Source of the DNA: Bacillota bacterium
Lineage (GTDB): Bacteria > Bacillota > Clostridia > DSM-8532
Length of the DNA: 5,091 bases
NCBI GenBank assembly: GCA_023446675.1
Contig: JAEXPO010000490.1
Span: forward strand, 1-5,091
Direction of reading: 5' to 3'
How positions within the stretch are numbered: position 1 is the first letter of the stretch; each line of letters starts with the position of its first letter. The notes under the pieces are model-generated. The model ran no database searches, was not told the DNA's origin, and worked only from the letters and a program-made list of their open reading frames with translations. Position numbers and translations under genes: made by a program. Positions 1 to 4,892 of this stretch are shown piece by piece.

Positions 1-617
1 CCGCCAATGGAACGGACACTTCGGGGAGCGTCTTCTGTTAAATACGGTGTGTCCGCCTTATCCACGGTTATATGGGGAAACCCGTCTACAATAAGCTCAA
101 TGGAGCCTGCAAGCCGCTTGCTGTCAGTGAAAATGAGATCTAGATCATTACCCTGCAAATAGGGGGACTCAATAGAGCGAACAAATGTCCCCTCCATCAC
201 ATAGCGTGCGGTATAGTTATAGGACGGATCACTGAAGGAGTCGAGCCGCAGGAACTCCTGGGAAAACCCTGCTGTCATGTAACGCCGATCTGTCCTGCTC
301 ACCTGGGGAAGGGCGGCAAACGCCTCAATAAGCTTCTCCGTCAGCGCGGGGGGCGCTGCCGCATCGTAATTCTTAATCTGGCTGTAGCTGTATTTTCCGA
401 GGGAGCCATCGTCAGTATCTCCGGTATACGGCACCCCGGTATCCAGCGTACCTACGCCCCGGTAATAGCCTGCTGCCTGCCGCATTTCCCGCAGGAGAAC
501 CGCGTATTCGCTGACGCGGGAGAATATTGCAAAGGAGGCTGCAAGGATTAGCAGCAGGGTTAGAAATGTTTTCACCGGCGTACGCAGAAGCGTTTTCAAA
601 GAGAGTGTTTTTCTCAA
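1..617 (-). CDS. ABC transporter permease, FtsX/MacB-like, N-terminal part (partial)
   Basis: The first 205 codons of a membrane protein run off the left edge of the window. The N-terminus is basic (MRKTLSLKTLLRTPVKT) and is followed by one hydrophobic segment at about residues 16-33. A long polar region follows, expected to be extracytoplasmic. This is the layout of FtsX/MacB-type permeases, in which a first helix precedes a large external domain. The RTPVKT stretch before the helix is typical, from memory, of Firmicute members. The start is TTG at 617: GAGGAG lies 8 bases upstream, and the next in-frame ATG (residue 45) would remove the helix. It begins 33 bases after the protease stop with no terminator between, so it is probably in the same operon. 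Inferred role: export of, or immunity to, the cassette's peptide, together with an ATPase outside the window. The family call is fairly sure; substrate and role are guesses. Confidence 0.72.
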   Translation of the reverse strand, partial: MRKTLSLKTLLRTPVKTFLTLLLILAASFAIFSRVSEYAVLLREMRQAAGYYRGVGTLDTGVPYTGDTDDGSLGKYSYSQIKNYDAAAPPALTEKLIEAFAALPQVSRTDRRYMTAGFSQEFLRLDSFSDPSYNYTARYVMEGTFVRSIESPYLQGNDLDLIFTDSKRLAGSIELIVDGFPHITVDKADTPYLTEDAPRSVRSIG

Positions 618-625
618 ATTCTCAA

Positions 626-631
626 CTCCTC
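626..631 (-). promoter_or_regulatory. Ribosome binding site deciding the TTG start of the permease
   Basis: On the minus strand GAGGAG lies 8 bases before a TTG at 617. No ATG or GTG in this frame keeps the membrane helix, so this site decides the start. It sits in the 33-base gap after the protease stop. Confidence 0.7.
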
Positions 632-650
632 TTTTTTGGTGGTGTGGGGA

Positions 651-1748
651 TTAATTACTACCAAATTGCGCCTTGATTTGCATCCATAAATCTCCCGGCG
701 GCGTATACTCAAAAAGACTTGCCGGAGGGGATATATGAGTGCTGGTACACACGGTTCCGTCATGTACTATTTTATCCGCCAAACAGGCCAGTTTCTCAGT
801 GTCGAAAAGGATAATGCCGGGCCGGCACAAGCTTGCCGCAAGCTGCAGCGATTGTTCAGGTAAAAGCGGACTCCCGACAAGTGAAAAGCGATGCTGAGAA
901 GGATTGTTTTTTATACTTCTCCCCAGAATCACACAGGTATAGCCATCCTTGACGATATGCATCTGAAGTTCTTCCATATAGGTCTCGGTTTGCTCGGGCG
1001 ATACCCCGCAGCAAGCAATTAAGATGCCCTCGTATTCTTTGGCGTAACGCGTTTTCCTGAGCAGGTAGGACTGTTCCCAACCTGCGGAAATTCGCTGTGC
1101 GTGCTGCGAAAGCCAGCTGTGAGCCCTTTCAGGGTTAAGCTGTTCTTTAAAAGCTTTGTAAAGCGCACCAGCGATAAATGCTGCGGACAGGCTATTGGAG
1201 CCAAATACCTGAAGCTCGGGCATGAAAACGGGGCTGGTTGCCACATTGATGCCGTCAAAGGGGTGCTTCAAATAGGTGAAACATCCCTTATCCAGTGGGG
1301 AGTCAGCCGCATCACAGACACCGATACAGAAATCTAAAGCTGCGGGAAACGTAAGGCGGTTATCATTGCTGGCTGCCGCTACCAAAAGCGTGTCTGAACC
1401 TTGGAGATTCTCTACGGCTTCCTGCAATAAAGAGCAATCCTTTGGCTGCGTTGTTCCCATACTCAGGCTTATAAGGCATATCCCGTTATCTGCACACCAT
1501 TTAAGCGCGGCAGCAAGATCCGTAACATTGCTCCTGTGCGTAGCGTCTCTTGAAAGGCAGATACTGACATCAGGGAGAACCCCTGCCTGCTTTGCAAAAA
1601 CGCTGGCGCATACACCGCCGTGTGTTATTTCCGGCGGTGGGGTCCAGGGTATAAGCTCTCCGCCGCTTACCATAAGACTGATAGAGCTGCTGGAATAACG
1701 GGAAAGCGTGGTGTTGTCAATTCCGTTATCGATAATGGCAGTTTTCAT
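651..1748 (-). CDS. Subtilisin-like (S8) serine protease with extra C-terminal domain, putative leader peptidase
   Basis: A 365-residue protease with an intact subtilase catalytic set. The Asp is D7 in AIIDNGID, the His is H43 in THGGVCAS, the oxyanion Asn is N128 in AAASNDN, and the Ser is S186 in SNSLSAAFIAGA. Spacings (36, 85 and 58 residues) are close to or slightly shorter than in subtilisin BPN', so the catalytic domain is compact (about 1-200). There is no signal peptide and no propeptide, as D7 is almost at the N-terminus, so it should act in the cytoplasm. About residues 235-365 form a second domain (GILIACCGV at 241, DGYTCVILG at 268, PGIILFD at 310). Its pattern resembles the middle of the TIGR04066-like protein in this operon. 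The start at 1748 has AGGA about 8 bases upstream. It follows the precursor gene by 95 bases. The inferred role is leader removal from the modified peptide. The peptidase family is secure; the substrate is inferred from context. Confidence 0.88.
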   Translation of the reverse strand: MKTAIIDNGIDNTTLSRYSSSSISLMVSGGELIPWTPPPEITHGGVCASVFAKQAGVLPDVSICLSRDATHRSNVTDLAAALKWCADNGICLISLSMGTTQPKDCSLLQEAVENLQGSDTLLVAAASNDNRLTFPAALDFCIGVCDAADSPLDKGCFTYLKHPFDGINVATSPVFMPELQVFGSNSLSAAFIAGALYKAFKEQLNPERAHSWLSQHAQRISAGWEQSYLLRKTRYAKEYEGILIACCGVSPEQTETYMEELQMHIVKDGYTCVILGRSIKNNPSQHRFSLVGSPLLPEQSLQLAASLCRPGIILFDTEKLACLADKIVHDGTVCTSTHISPPASLFEYTPPGDLWMQIKAQFGSN

Positions 1749-1770
1749 CGTTTTTCCTATGATTTATTTT

Positions 1771-1788
1771 ATGTAATCATTATTACAT
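1771..1788. repeat. Perfect inverted repeat ATGTAAT-N4-ATTACAT
   Basis: Two 7-base arms are separated by CATT. The repeat lies between the precursor and protease genes, 22 bases before the protease start codon and 8 bases from the GC-rich hairpin at 1796-1823. It could be a protein-binding site, or a small AT-rich RNA hairpin limiting access to the protease ribosome binding site. Nothing in the sequence decides between these. Confidence 0.45.
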
Positions 1789-1795
1789 TAATTTG

Positions 1796-1823
1796 CCCGG
1801 CGGGAGGGCAGAATCCCACCGGA
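1796..1823 (-). promoter_or_regulatory. Strong GC-rich stem-loop between precursor and protease genes (attenuator or RNA stabiliser)
   Basis: On the minus strand CCGGTGGG pairs with CCCGCCGG around a 10-base loop. This gives 8 base pairs with one internal U-G, plus an outer G-U pair. It begins 20 bases after the precursor stop codon. The bases that follow are AT-rich but contain no run of T, so it is not a classical Rho-independent terminator. A partial terminator, or a 3' stabiliser that keeps precursor mRNA more abundant than downstream mRNA, is the likely role. The pairing is seen directly; the function is inferred. Confidence 0.55.
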
Positions 1824-1827
1824 GAAT

Positions 1828-1880
1828 TATATAGCCGGATTAATCAGGCGCGAATATACTCGGAAGCATATATAGCCGGA
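1828..1880. repeat. 12-base direct repeat, two copies 41 bases apart
   Basis: The plus-strand word TATATAGCCGGA occurs at 1828-1839 and at 1869-1880. One copy lies just after the precursor stop codon and the other inside its 3' coding part. A shorter related copy (TATAGCCGGATT, sharing 12 bases with the first copy and its flank) lies at 3464-3475, at the 3' end of the radical SAM gene. The local pair is unlikely by chance; the distant copy could be chance. The function is unknown, and it may be a remnant of a small duplication. Confidence 0.45.
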
Positions 1881-2023
1881 GACAGAAGCTGTCCGCTTTT
1901 AATAGTGCTTGAATAGCTTTCAGGCTGACAGCTGCAGGGACAGCTGCAATAGCTGCATGACGAGCAGAAATAGGCCTCGACCGAGTTTTTCAGTATACCG
2001 GAATCCTTATTCAGCTTTTTCAT
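1844..2023 (-). CDS. Cys-rich RiPP precursor peptide, CLI_3235-family-like
   Basis: A 59-residue peptide. Residues 1-18 (MKKLNKDSGILKNSVEAY) are a charged leader-like segment. Residues 20-32 (CSSCSYCSCPCSC) hold all six cysteines, in the pattern C-x2-C-x2-C-x-C-x-C-x-C. The rest (about 33-59) is Ser/Tyr-rich with no cysteine and ends EYIRA. The start is certain: AGGAGG lies 7 bases before the ATG at 2023, the best ribosome binding site of the window. The frame stays open upstream to 2158, but that stretch is noncoding-like and has no such signal. A short leader, a Cys cluster and an adjacent radical SAM/SPASM maturase match, from memory, the family annotated as CLI_3235-family bacteriocin precursor. 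The expected fate is cysteine-based cross-linking by the radical SAM enzyme, leader cleavage by the S8 protease, and export. The cross-link type, the cleavage site and the activity cannot be read from sequence. An alternative is a metal-binding peptide, which the maturase context makes unlikely. Confidence 0.85.
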   Translation of the reverse strand: MKKLNKDSGILKNSVEAYFCSSCSYCSCPCSCQPESYSSTIKSGQLLSPAIYASEYIRA

Positions 2024-2030
2024 TTGATTA

Positions 2031-2036
2031 CCTCCT
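2031..2036 (-). promoter_or_regulatory. Consensus ribosome binding site of the precursor gene
   Basis: On the minus strand AGGAGG is followed by seven bases and the ATG at 2023. It is the clearest Shine-Dalgarno site for a peptide gene here and fixes the start of the 59-residue peptide rather than the longer open frame. Confidence 0.85.
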
Positions 2037-2074
2037 ATTTTATGTTTTCGAGTAAAGTCTATGAAAGTACATAA

Positions 2075-2103
2075 AGCATAAAAACGCTGTCTGCCCATGC
2101 TAA
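2075..2103 (-). promoter_or_regulatory. Candidate sigma-A-type promoter for the precursor gene
   Basis: On the minus strand TTAGCA (2103-2098) and TATGCT (2080-2075) are separated by exactly 17 bases, each matching 4 of 6 consensus positions. Transcription would begin near 2068, leaving a leader of about 45 bases with the AGGAGG site before the precursor ATG. It lies in a 118-base AT-rich gap, by far the largest upstream gap among the complete genes. Weak boxes of this quality also arise by chance, so this is a candidate only. Confidence 0.35.
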
Positions 2104-2123
2104 CGCTAATAAGCTTATGTGCG
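2104..2123. repeat. Imperfect palindrome centred on ATAAGCTTAT, possible operator
   Basis: CGC, two mismatched bases, the perfect 10-base palindrome ATAAGCTTAT, two mismatched bases and GCG make a 20-base dyad with 16 matching positions. It abuts the -35 box of the candidate precursor promoter, where an activator would bind. It has essentially no loop, so a DNA-level site is more plausible than an RNA hairpin. No regulator gene is visible in the window. Confidence 0.3.
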
Positions 2124-2141
2124 CCATAGCATAAAAGAAAA

Positions 2142-2405
2142 TTATGTCCTTTTTGCATCTTGAACGCTGATTAAACCCATTAATTCCTGTAGTATTCGAT
2201 TGGGTGAGAACACATCCAGCTTGGGAACAAGCTCATTTAAGCTGATGGAAAATTCTTTTTCGATATCAAGAAACAGTGCCGCCATATTGTATGGAGGCAA
2301 GCATGCAGGACTTGCCATGAGATCCCTTTCGGGAGCAACGGCTGCACCGCCTGTATACACGCTTATGAGGCAGTTCAGCTTTATTAAGGCCAATACATCA
2401 TCCAT
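2142..2405 (-). CDS. Peptide maturation system acyl-carrier-related protein (serine-less)
   Basis: An 87-residue acidic helical protein. Residues 37-52 (PPYNMAALFLDIEKEF) align without gaps to the ACP helix-II region DSLDTVELVMALEEEF. After it come ISLNELVPKLDVFSPNRILQEL, which fits the remaining ACP helices. The serine that normally carries phosphopantetheine falls on P38, so the usual carrier function appears lost. I recall an NCBI family named 'peptide maturation system acyl carrier-related protein' found in just this setting, and size, position and neighbours agree. Start ATG 2405 has AGGAGG 8 bases upstream. The gap after the preceding gene is 15 bases, which hold this ribosome binding site, so the two are probably translationally coupled. 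The inferred role is a docking or scaffold protein for the maturase or precursor rather than acyl transfer. The fold call is moderate to good; the role is unknown. Confidence 0.75.
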   Translation of the reverse strand: MDDVLALIKLNCLISVYTGGAAVAPERDLMASPACLPPYNMAALFLDIEKEFSISLNELVPKLDVFSPNRILQELMGLISVQDAKRT

Positions 2406-2413
2406 TGGTTTTT

Positions 2414-2419
2414 CCTCCT
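2414..2419 (-). promoter_or_regulatory. Ribosome binding site of the ACP-like gene, at the end of the preceding gene
   Basis: On the minus strand AGGAGG begins two bases after the stop codon of the preceding gene and lies 8 bases before the ATG at 2405. This packing favours reinitiation by ribosomes finishing the upstream gene. Confidence 0.75.
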
Positions 2420-2420
2420 G

Positions 2421-3440
2421 TTACAATACGCAGACATTTTGCTGCAGCCTTTCCATAACGCTGCGGTACGCAGGCTCGCTTGATTGGGGAACCAATGCGT
2501 TGAACAGGTTTTCAGGCATATCCCTTTCGGAGCGGGCCAGCATGTTCAGCACAAAGCTGCTCTCCAGAGTTAAATAGCCAAGCCTGTGCGTCGATTTATC
2601 CTCAACAAACTGTGTATTGGATGCATGATAGAAAACCTTAGCCACACCGAGCCGAAATTGCATGTAATTGCGTAACAGATCAAAGTACTCCGGCGTTGGC
2701 TCAATGAAATAATAGCTTAGCAAGGCTGCGTCTGGCCTGGCTGCGGATGAAATGGCAAGGGCTGTTTCACCAAACAGCTCATGGGAGTAAGCGTTGATTG
2801 GCATGATACCGCCGGGTACACCGATAATCAGGACATCCGGCTGTTCTTTCGTACAGGTCTCTTTAAAAAGCCGATTATACAAATAAATCTTTTTCCACAA
2901 CGGAAGCTCGGGCATGCCGGGGAGCGGTTGAAAGCCAAATAAATCGCTGTAAGCCTTCGTTCCGAATTGTGATACTTTATAGCCCTCCTTTTGAAAAACT
3001 CTCCTGAGCCCAAGCTGTATGTCAAACTTTTGACAGTTTTCACCCTGGCCCATCACCAGTATTACAGGTACGGGAATTTCCATAAGTGGCATGTCCGGCT
3101 CAAATGTCTCTTCGAATTGGATGGGGGAGGCTTGAGGCAAGACATGAATTCTTTTTCCAGCAGCCTGGGCAAGTGCTTTATTTTCTTCGCAACCCATTTT
3201 CATATCTGGAATCGTCTCGTTGAAAAGGACTGCGTCGCACTCTGCCAGAGCTTCTGAAAAATTCTCCCGGAGCAGCACACCTGTAGGCGCGCCTCCATCC
3301 AGTGTGCAGGTATCCTTGCCCTCCCATCCGAAGCCCTTGGGAGGGACAGCGGCAATCTGTTCATAGCTCTCCAGCATTTGGCTGTATCTGGCCATGGGGC
3401 AAAAATTTTTGTTGAAGGGATATACCAATAATTTTTTCAT
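2421..3440 (-). CDS. TIGR04066-like peptide maturation system protein
   Basis: A 339-residue soluble protein without signal peptide or membrane segment. The N-terminal part is MKKLLVYPFNKNFCPMARYS. The middle holds VILVMGQGENCQKF (126-139), EGYKVSQFGT (152-161) and PDVLIIGVPGGIMP (201-214). Together these look like an alternating beta/alpha nucleotide-binding-type fold. The glycine-rich turn before K138 is not a true Walker A, because no GK[ST] is present. I recognise this pattern as the TIGR04066 family annotated in Clostridia beside CcpM-type radical SAM enzymes; this is from memory, not a search. The start at 3440 is preceded by GAGGTGA, which overlaps the stop codon of the radical SAM gene only 9 bases away, so the two are coupled. 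The biochemical role is unknown. Candidates are a chaperone or cofactor for the maturase, or a precursor-binding protein. The C-terminal domain of the S8 protease appears related to the 126-207 region. Confidence 0.8.
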   Translation of the reverse strand: MKKLLVYPFNKNFCPMARYSQMLESYEQIAAVPPKGFGWEGKDTCTLDGGAPTGVLLRENFSEALAECDAVLFNETIPDMKMGCEENKALAQAAGKRIHVLPQASPIQFEETFEPDMPLMEIPVPVILVMGQGENCQKFDIQLGLRRVFQKEGYKVSQFGTKAYSDLFGFQPLPGMPELPLWKKIYLYNRLFKETCTKEQPDVLIIGVPGGIMPINAYSHELFGETALAISSAARPDAALLSYYFIEPTPEYFDLLRNYMQFRLGVAKVFYHASNTQFVEDKSTHRLGYLTLESSFVLNMLARSERDMPENLFNALVPQSSEPAYRSVMERLQQNVCVL

Positions 3441-3449
3441 ATATTCACC

Positions 3450-4844
3450 TCATTTTGTAAACGTATAGCCGGATTCCTTTAAAAAGCATATAGCCTTAAG
3501 GCCCTCTTCCGCTTCCATACGCACGGAATGACATTTTGACAGACGCAAATCTTTAGAGATACCCTGCAAATCGTCAGAATGCGCGGCACACATTATGCAT
3601 CGGGCCAGTGCCCAGCAATTTTTGCAGTGCGCCTCGGTAACCTGAGCCGGATTTATTAAAAGCTTGGCCTGCTCCACGTCAAAGCCACGCTCCAGATCCC
3701 CTATCACCATAAGCTGTGAGCTTTCACTGACACGCTCGCAAGGGAAAAAGCGCCCGTCGATATCAATAAACAGCCGCATTGCCCCGGCAAGGCAGGGGCC
3801 GCTGGGATGAACAACCGGAGGGAGCCTGGGAATCCTGCCGAGGCGCTCATAGGCTTGAGTGTAGGTAGCTCTGCGATTGCTTATGAGGGGAGAGAACCGT
3901 TTCTCGTCCAGCTTACCCAGCATATGAAGCAAAAGCTTGCACAGCTCATGGTTGTAGTACAGTGAAAAAGCCTCGCTGTAAGTATATTTTTCATCTGTAT
4001 ACATATCGTTTATAAAATTCATTGATAAATTGTAGTAAGACAGCACATCATCGGATTTAAAAAGTGACGGCAGGCAGTTGTCATCCGTCTCAGGATTAAT
4101 TACCGCATTAAATCGAAGGTCGTTGTGGGATTGTGGATATTCCCGGTGGATGCTTCGGATATTATTCATTATAAGGTCATAGGATCCGCTTCCATTGGGG
4201 AATTTGCGGGATTGGTCATGAATTTGCTTTGGGCCGTCAAGGCTTATCAAAATGCTGAATTGATTGTTTATGAGATAGCCATACACCTCCGGTGTCAGGA
4301 GAGTGCCGTTTGTCGTCATGGAATAAGTAATTTTTCTGTCGGGAGCCTGCTTCTTAACATAGTCGACGCATTGCTTGATTAAAGGCAGCTCCAGCAGGGG
4401 CTCTCCTCCATAAAAACCTAAAACAAAGCTGGTGGTATCCTCGGAGTGTGCCAAGGCCATGTCAATCGCCCGCCTGGCGGTTTCAAAGCTCATGCTTTTG
4501 GGAGAGTGGGAGCGATTATCATAACGGCCGGAGTAAGAGCAATAGGCGCATCGAAGGTTGCATCGCTGAGTAATCTGTAAAATAGCCTGCTGAATTTTCT
4601 TACCAAGATGAGCGGACAGAGTGTCCGTTTCGGGGTGGCGAATGCTTTCAATTTTTGCCTCGAGACAAAAGCCTTTTTCCTGAAACCCTCTAAGCACGGA
4701 ACCGTTTTCCTCAGTCTCCACGCCTTGCTCAATTTCTGTAAGCGCCTGATACTGCTCCTCATCAACAGCAAATACGCAATTTGTATTTGCGTCGAAAACA
4801 TAGCGGTGCCTCGGAATTGAAAATGTGTGGAAGAGTAGCGGCAT
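3450..4844 (-). CDS. ccpM: Radical SAM/SPASM Cys-rich peptide maturase, CcpM type
   Basis: A 464-residue enzyme. The radical SAM core has the 4Fe-4S triad C95-x3-C99-x2-C102 (CNLRCAYC) and the GGEPLL motif at 146-151. The C-terminal SPASM domain has C351 and C369 (the latter as G-x4-C), then C407-x2-C410-x5-C416-x2-C419 and C438. These should ligate two auxiliary clusters. Residues 1-80 (YVFDANTNCVFAVDEEQY, then FQEKGFCL) look like the N-terminal precursor-recognition region of such maturases. The family reductively cleaves SAM to a 5'-deoxyadenosyl radical and usually modifies a co-encoded peptide, often by thioether bonds. ATG 4844 is chosen because AGGTGA lies 4 bases upstream. An in-frame GTG at 4889 would add 15 residues, but it has no ribosome binding site and lies 3 bases after the exporter stop. 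The exact cross-link is not predictable. The symbol rests on recalled family naming. Confidence 0.93.
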   Translation of the reverse strand: MPLLFHTFSIPRHRYVFDANTNCVFAVDEEQYQALTEIEQGVETEENGSVLRGFQEKGFCLEAKIESIRHPETDTLSAHLGKKIQQAILQITQRCNLRCAYCSYSGRYDNRSHSPKSMSFETARRAIDMALAHSEDTTSFVLGFYGGEPLLELPLIKQCVDYVKKQAPDRKITYSMTTNGTLLTPEVYGYLINNQFSILISLDGPKQIHDQSRKFPNGSGSYDLIMNNIRSIHREYPQSHNDLRFNAVINPETDDNCLPSLFKSDDVLSYYNLSMNFINDMYTDEKYTYSEAFSLYYNHELCKLLLHMLGKLDEKRFSPLISNRRATYTQAYERLGRIPRLPPVVHPSGPCLAGAMRLFIDIDGRFFPCERVSESSQLMVIGDLERGFDVEQAKLLINPAQVTEAHCKNCWALARCIMCAAHSDDLQGISKDLRLSKCHSVRMEAEEGLKAICFLKESGYTFTK

Positions 4845-4848
4845 GACT

Positions 4849-4854
4849 TCACCT
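4849..4854 (-). promoter_or_regulatory. Ribosome binding site favouring ATG 4844 for the radical SAM gene
   Basis: On the minus strand AGGTGA lies 4 bases before ATG 4844. The alternative upstream GTG at 4889 is preceded by the 3' end of the exporter gene with no purine-rich site. The short spacing makes this supportive rather than decisive. Confidence 0.55.
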
Positions 4855-4892
4855 GCTTTCTCATTATTTATAGTCAAGTATTTAAGCACATG

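Noticed and set aside
1772..1787. Resemblance of TGTAA-N6-TTACA to a GlnR/TnrA box
   Set aside because: The known consensus is TGTNA-N7-TNACA. The spacer here is one base short, and nothing in the cassette concerns nitrogen control.
1796..1823. Calling the hairpin a Rho-independent terminator
   Set aside because: No run of T follows the stem on the minus strand, and the protease gene continues in the same direction 48 bases later.
1844..2023. Precursor peptide as a metallothionein
   Set aside because: Cysteine density alone would allow it. However, the leader-like N-terminus and the adjacent radical SAM/SPASM maturase and leader peptidase fit a modified-peptide precursor much better.
2075..2136. 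The 9-base word AGCATAAAA at 2075-2083 and 2128-2136
   Set aside because: Short and AT-rich, so it is expected by chance. The first copy is better explained as overlapping the candidate -10 box.
2024..2158. Extension of the precursor frame upstream to an ATG at 2158, giving 104 residues
   Set aside because: The extra 45 residues overlap the end of the ACP-like gene, lack a ribosome binding site and look noncoding. A consensus AGGAGG marks ATG 2023.
4608..4820. Open frame on the plus strand opposite the radical SAM gene
   Set aside because: It is a shadow of a well-supported gene, with no ribosome binding site or recognisable domain. The same holds for the plus-strand frames at 1101-1337, 1276-1698, 1620-1916, 2200-2577, 2991-3257 and 4125-4382.
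4490..4864. Second minus-strand frame overlapping the start of the radical SAM gene
   Set aside because: Its translation has no domain, and the alternative frame encodes the intact maturase. The minus-strand frames at 856-1080, 1019-1258 and 2828-3043 are likewise shadows.
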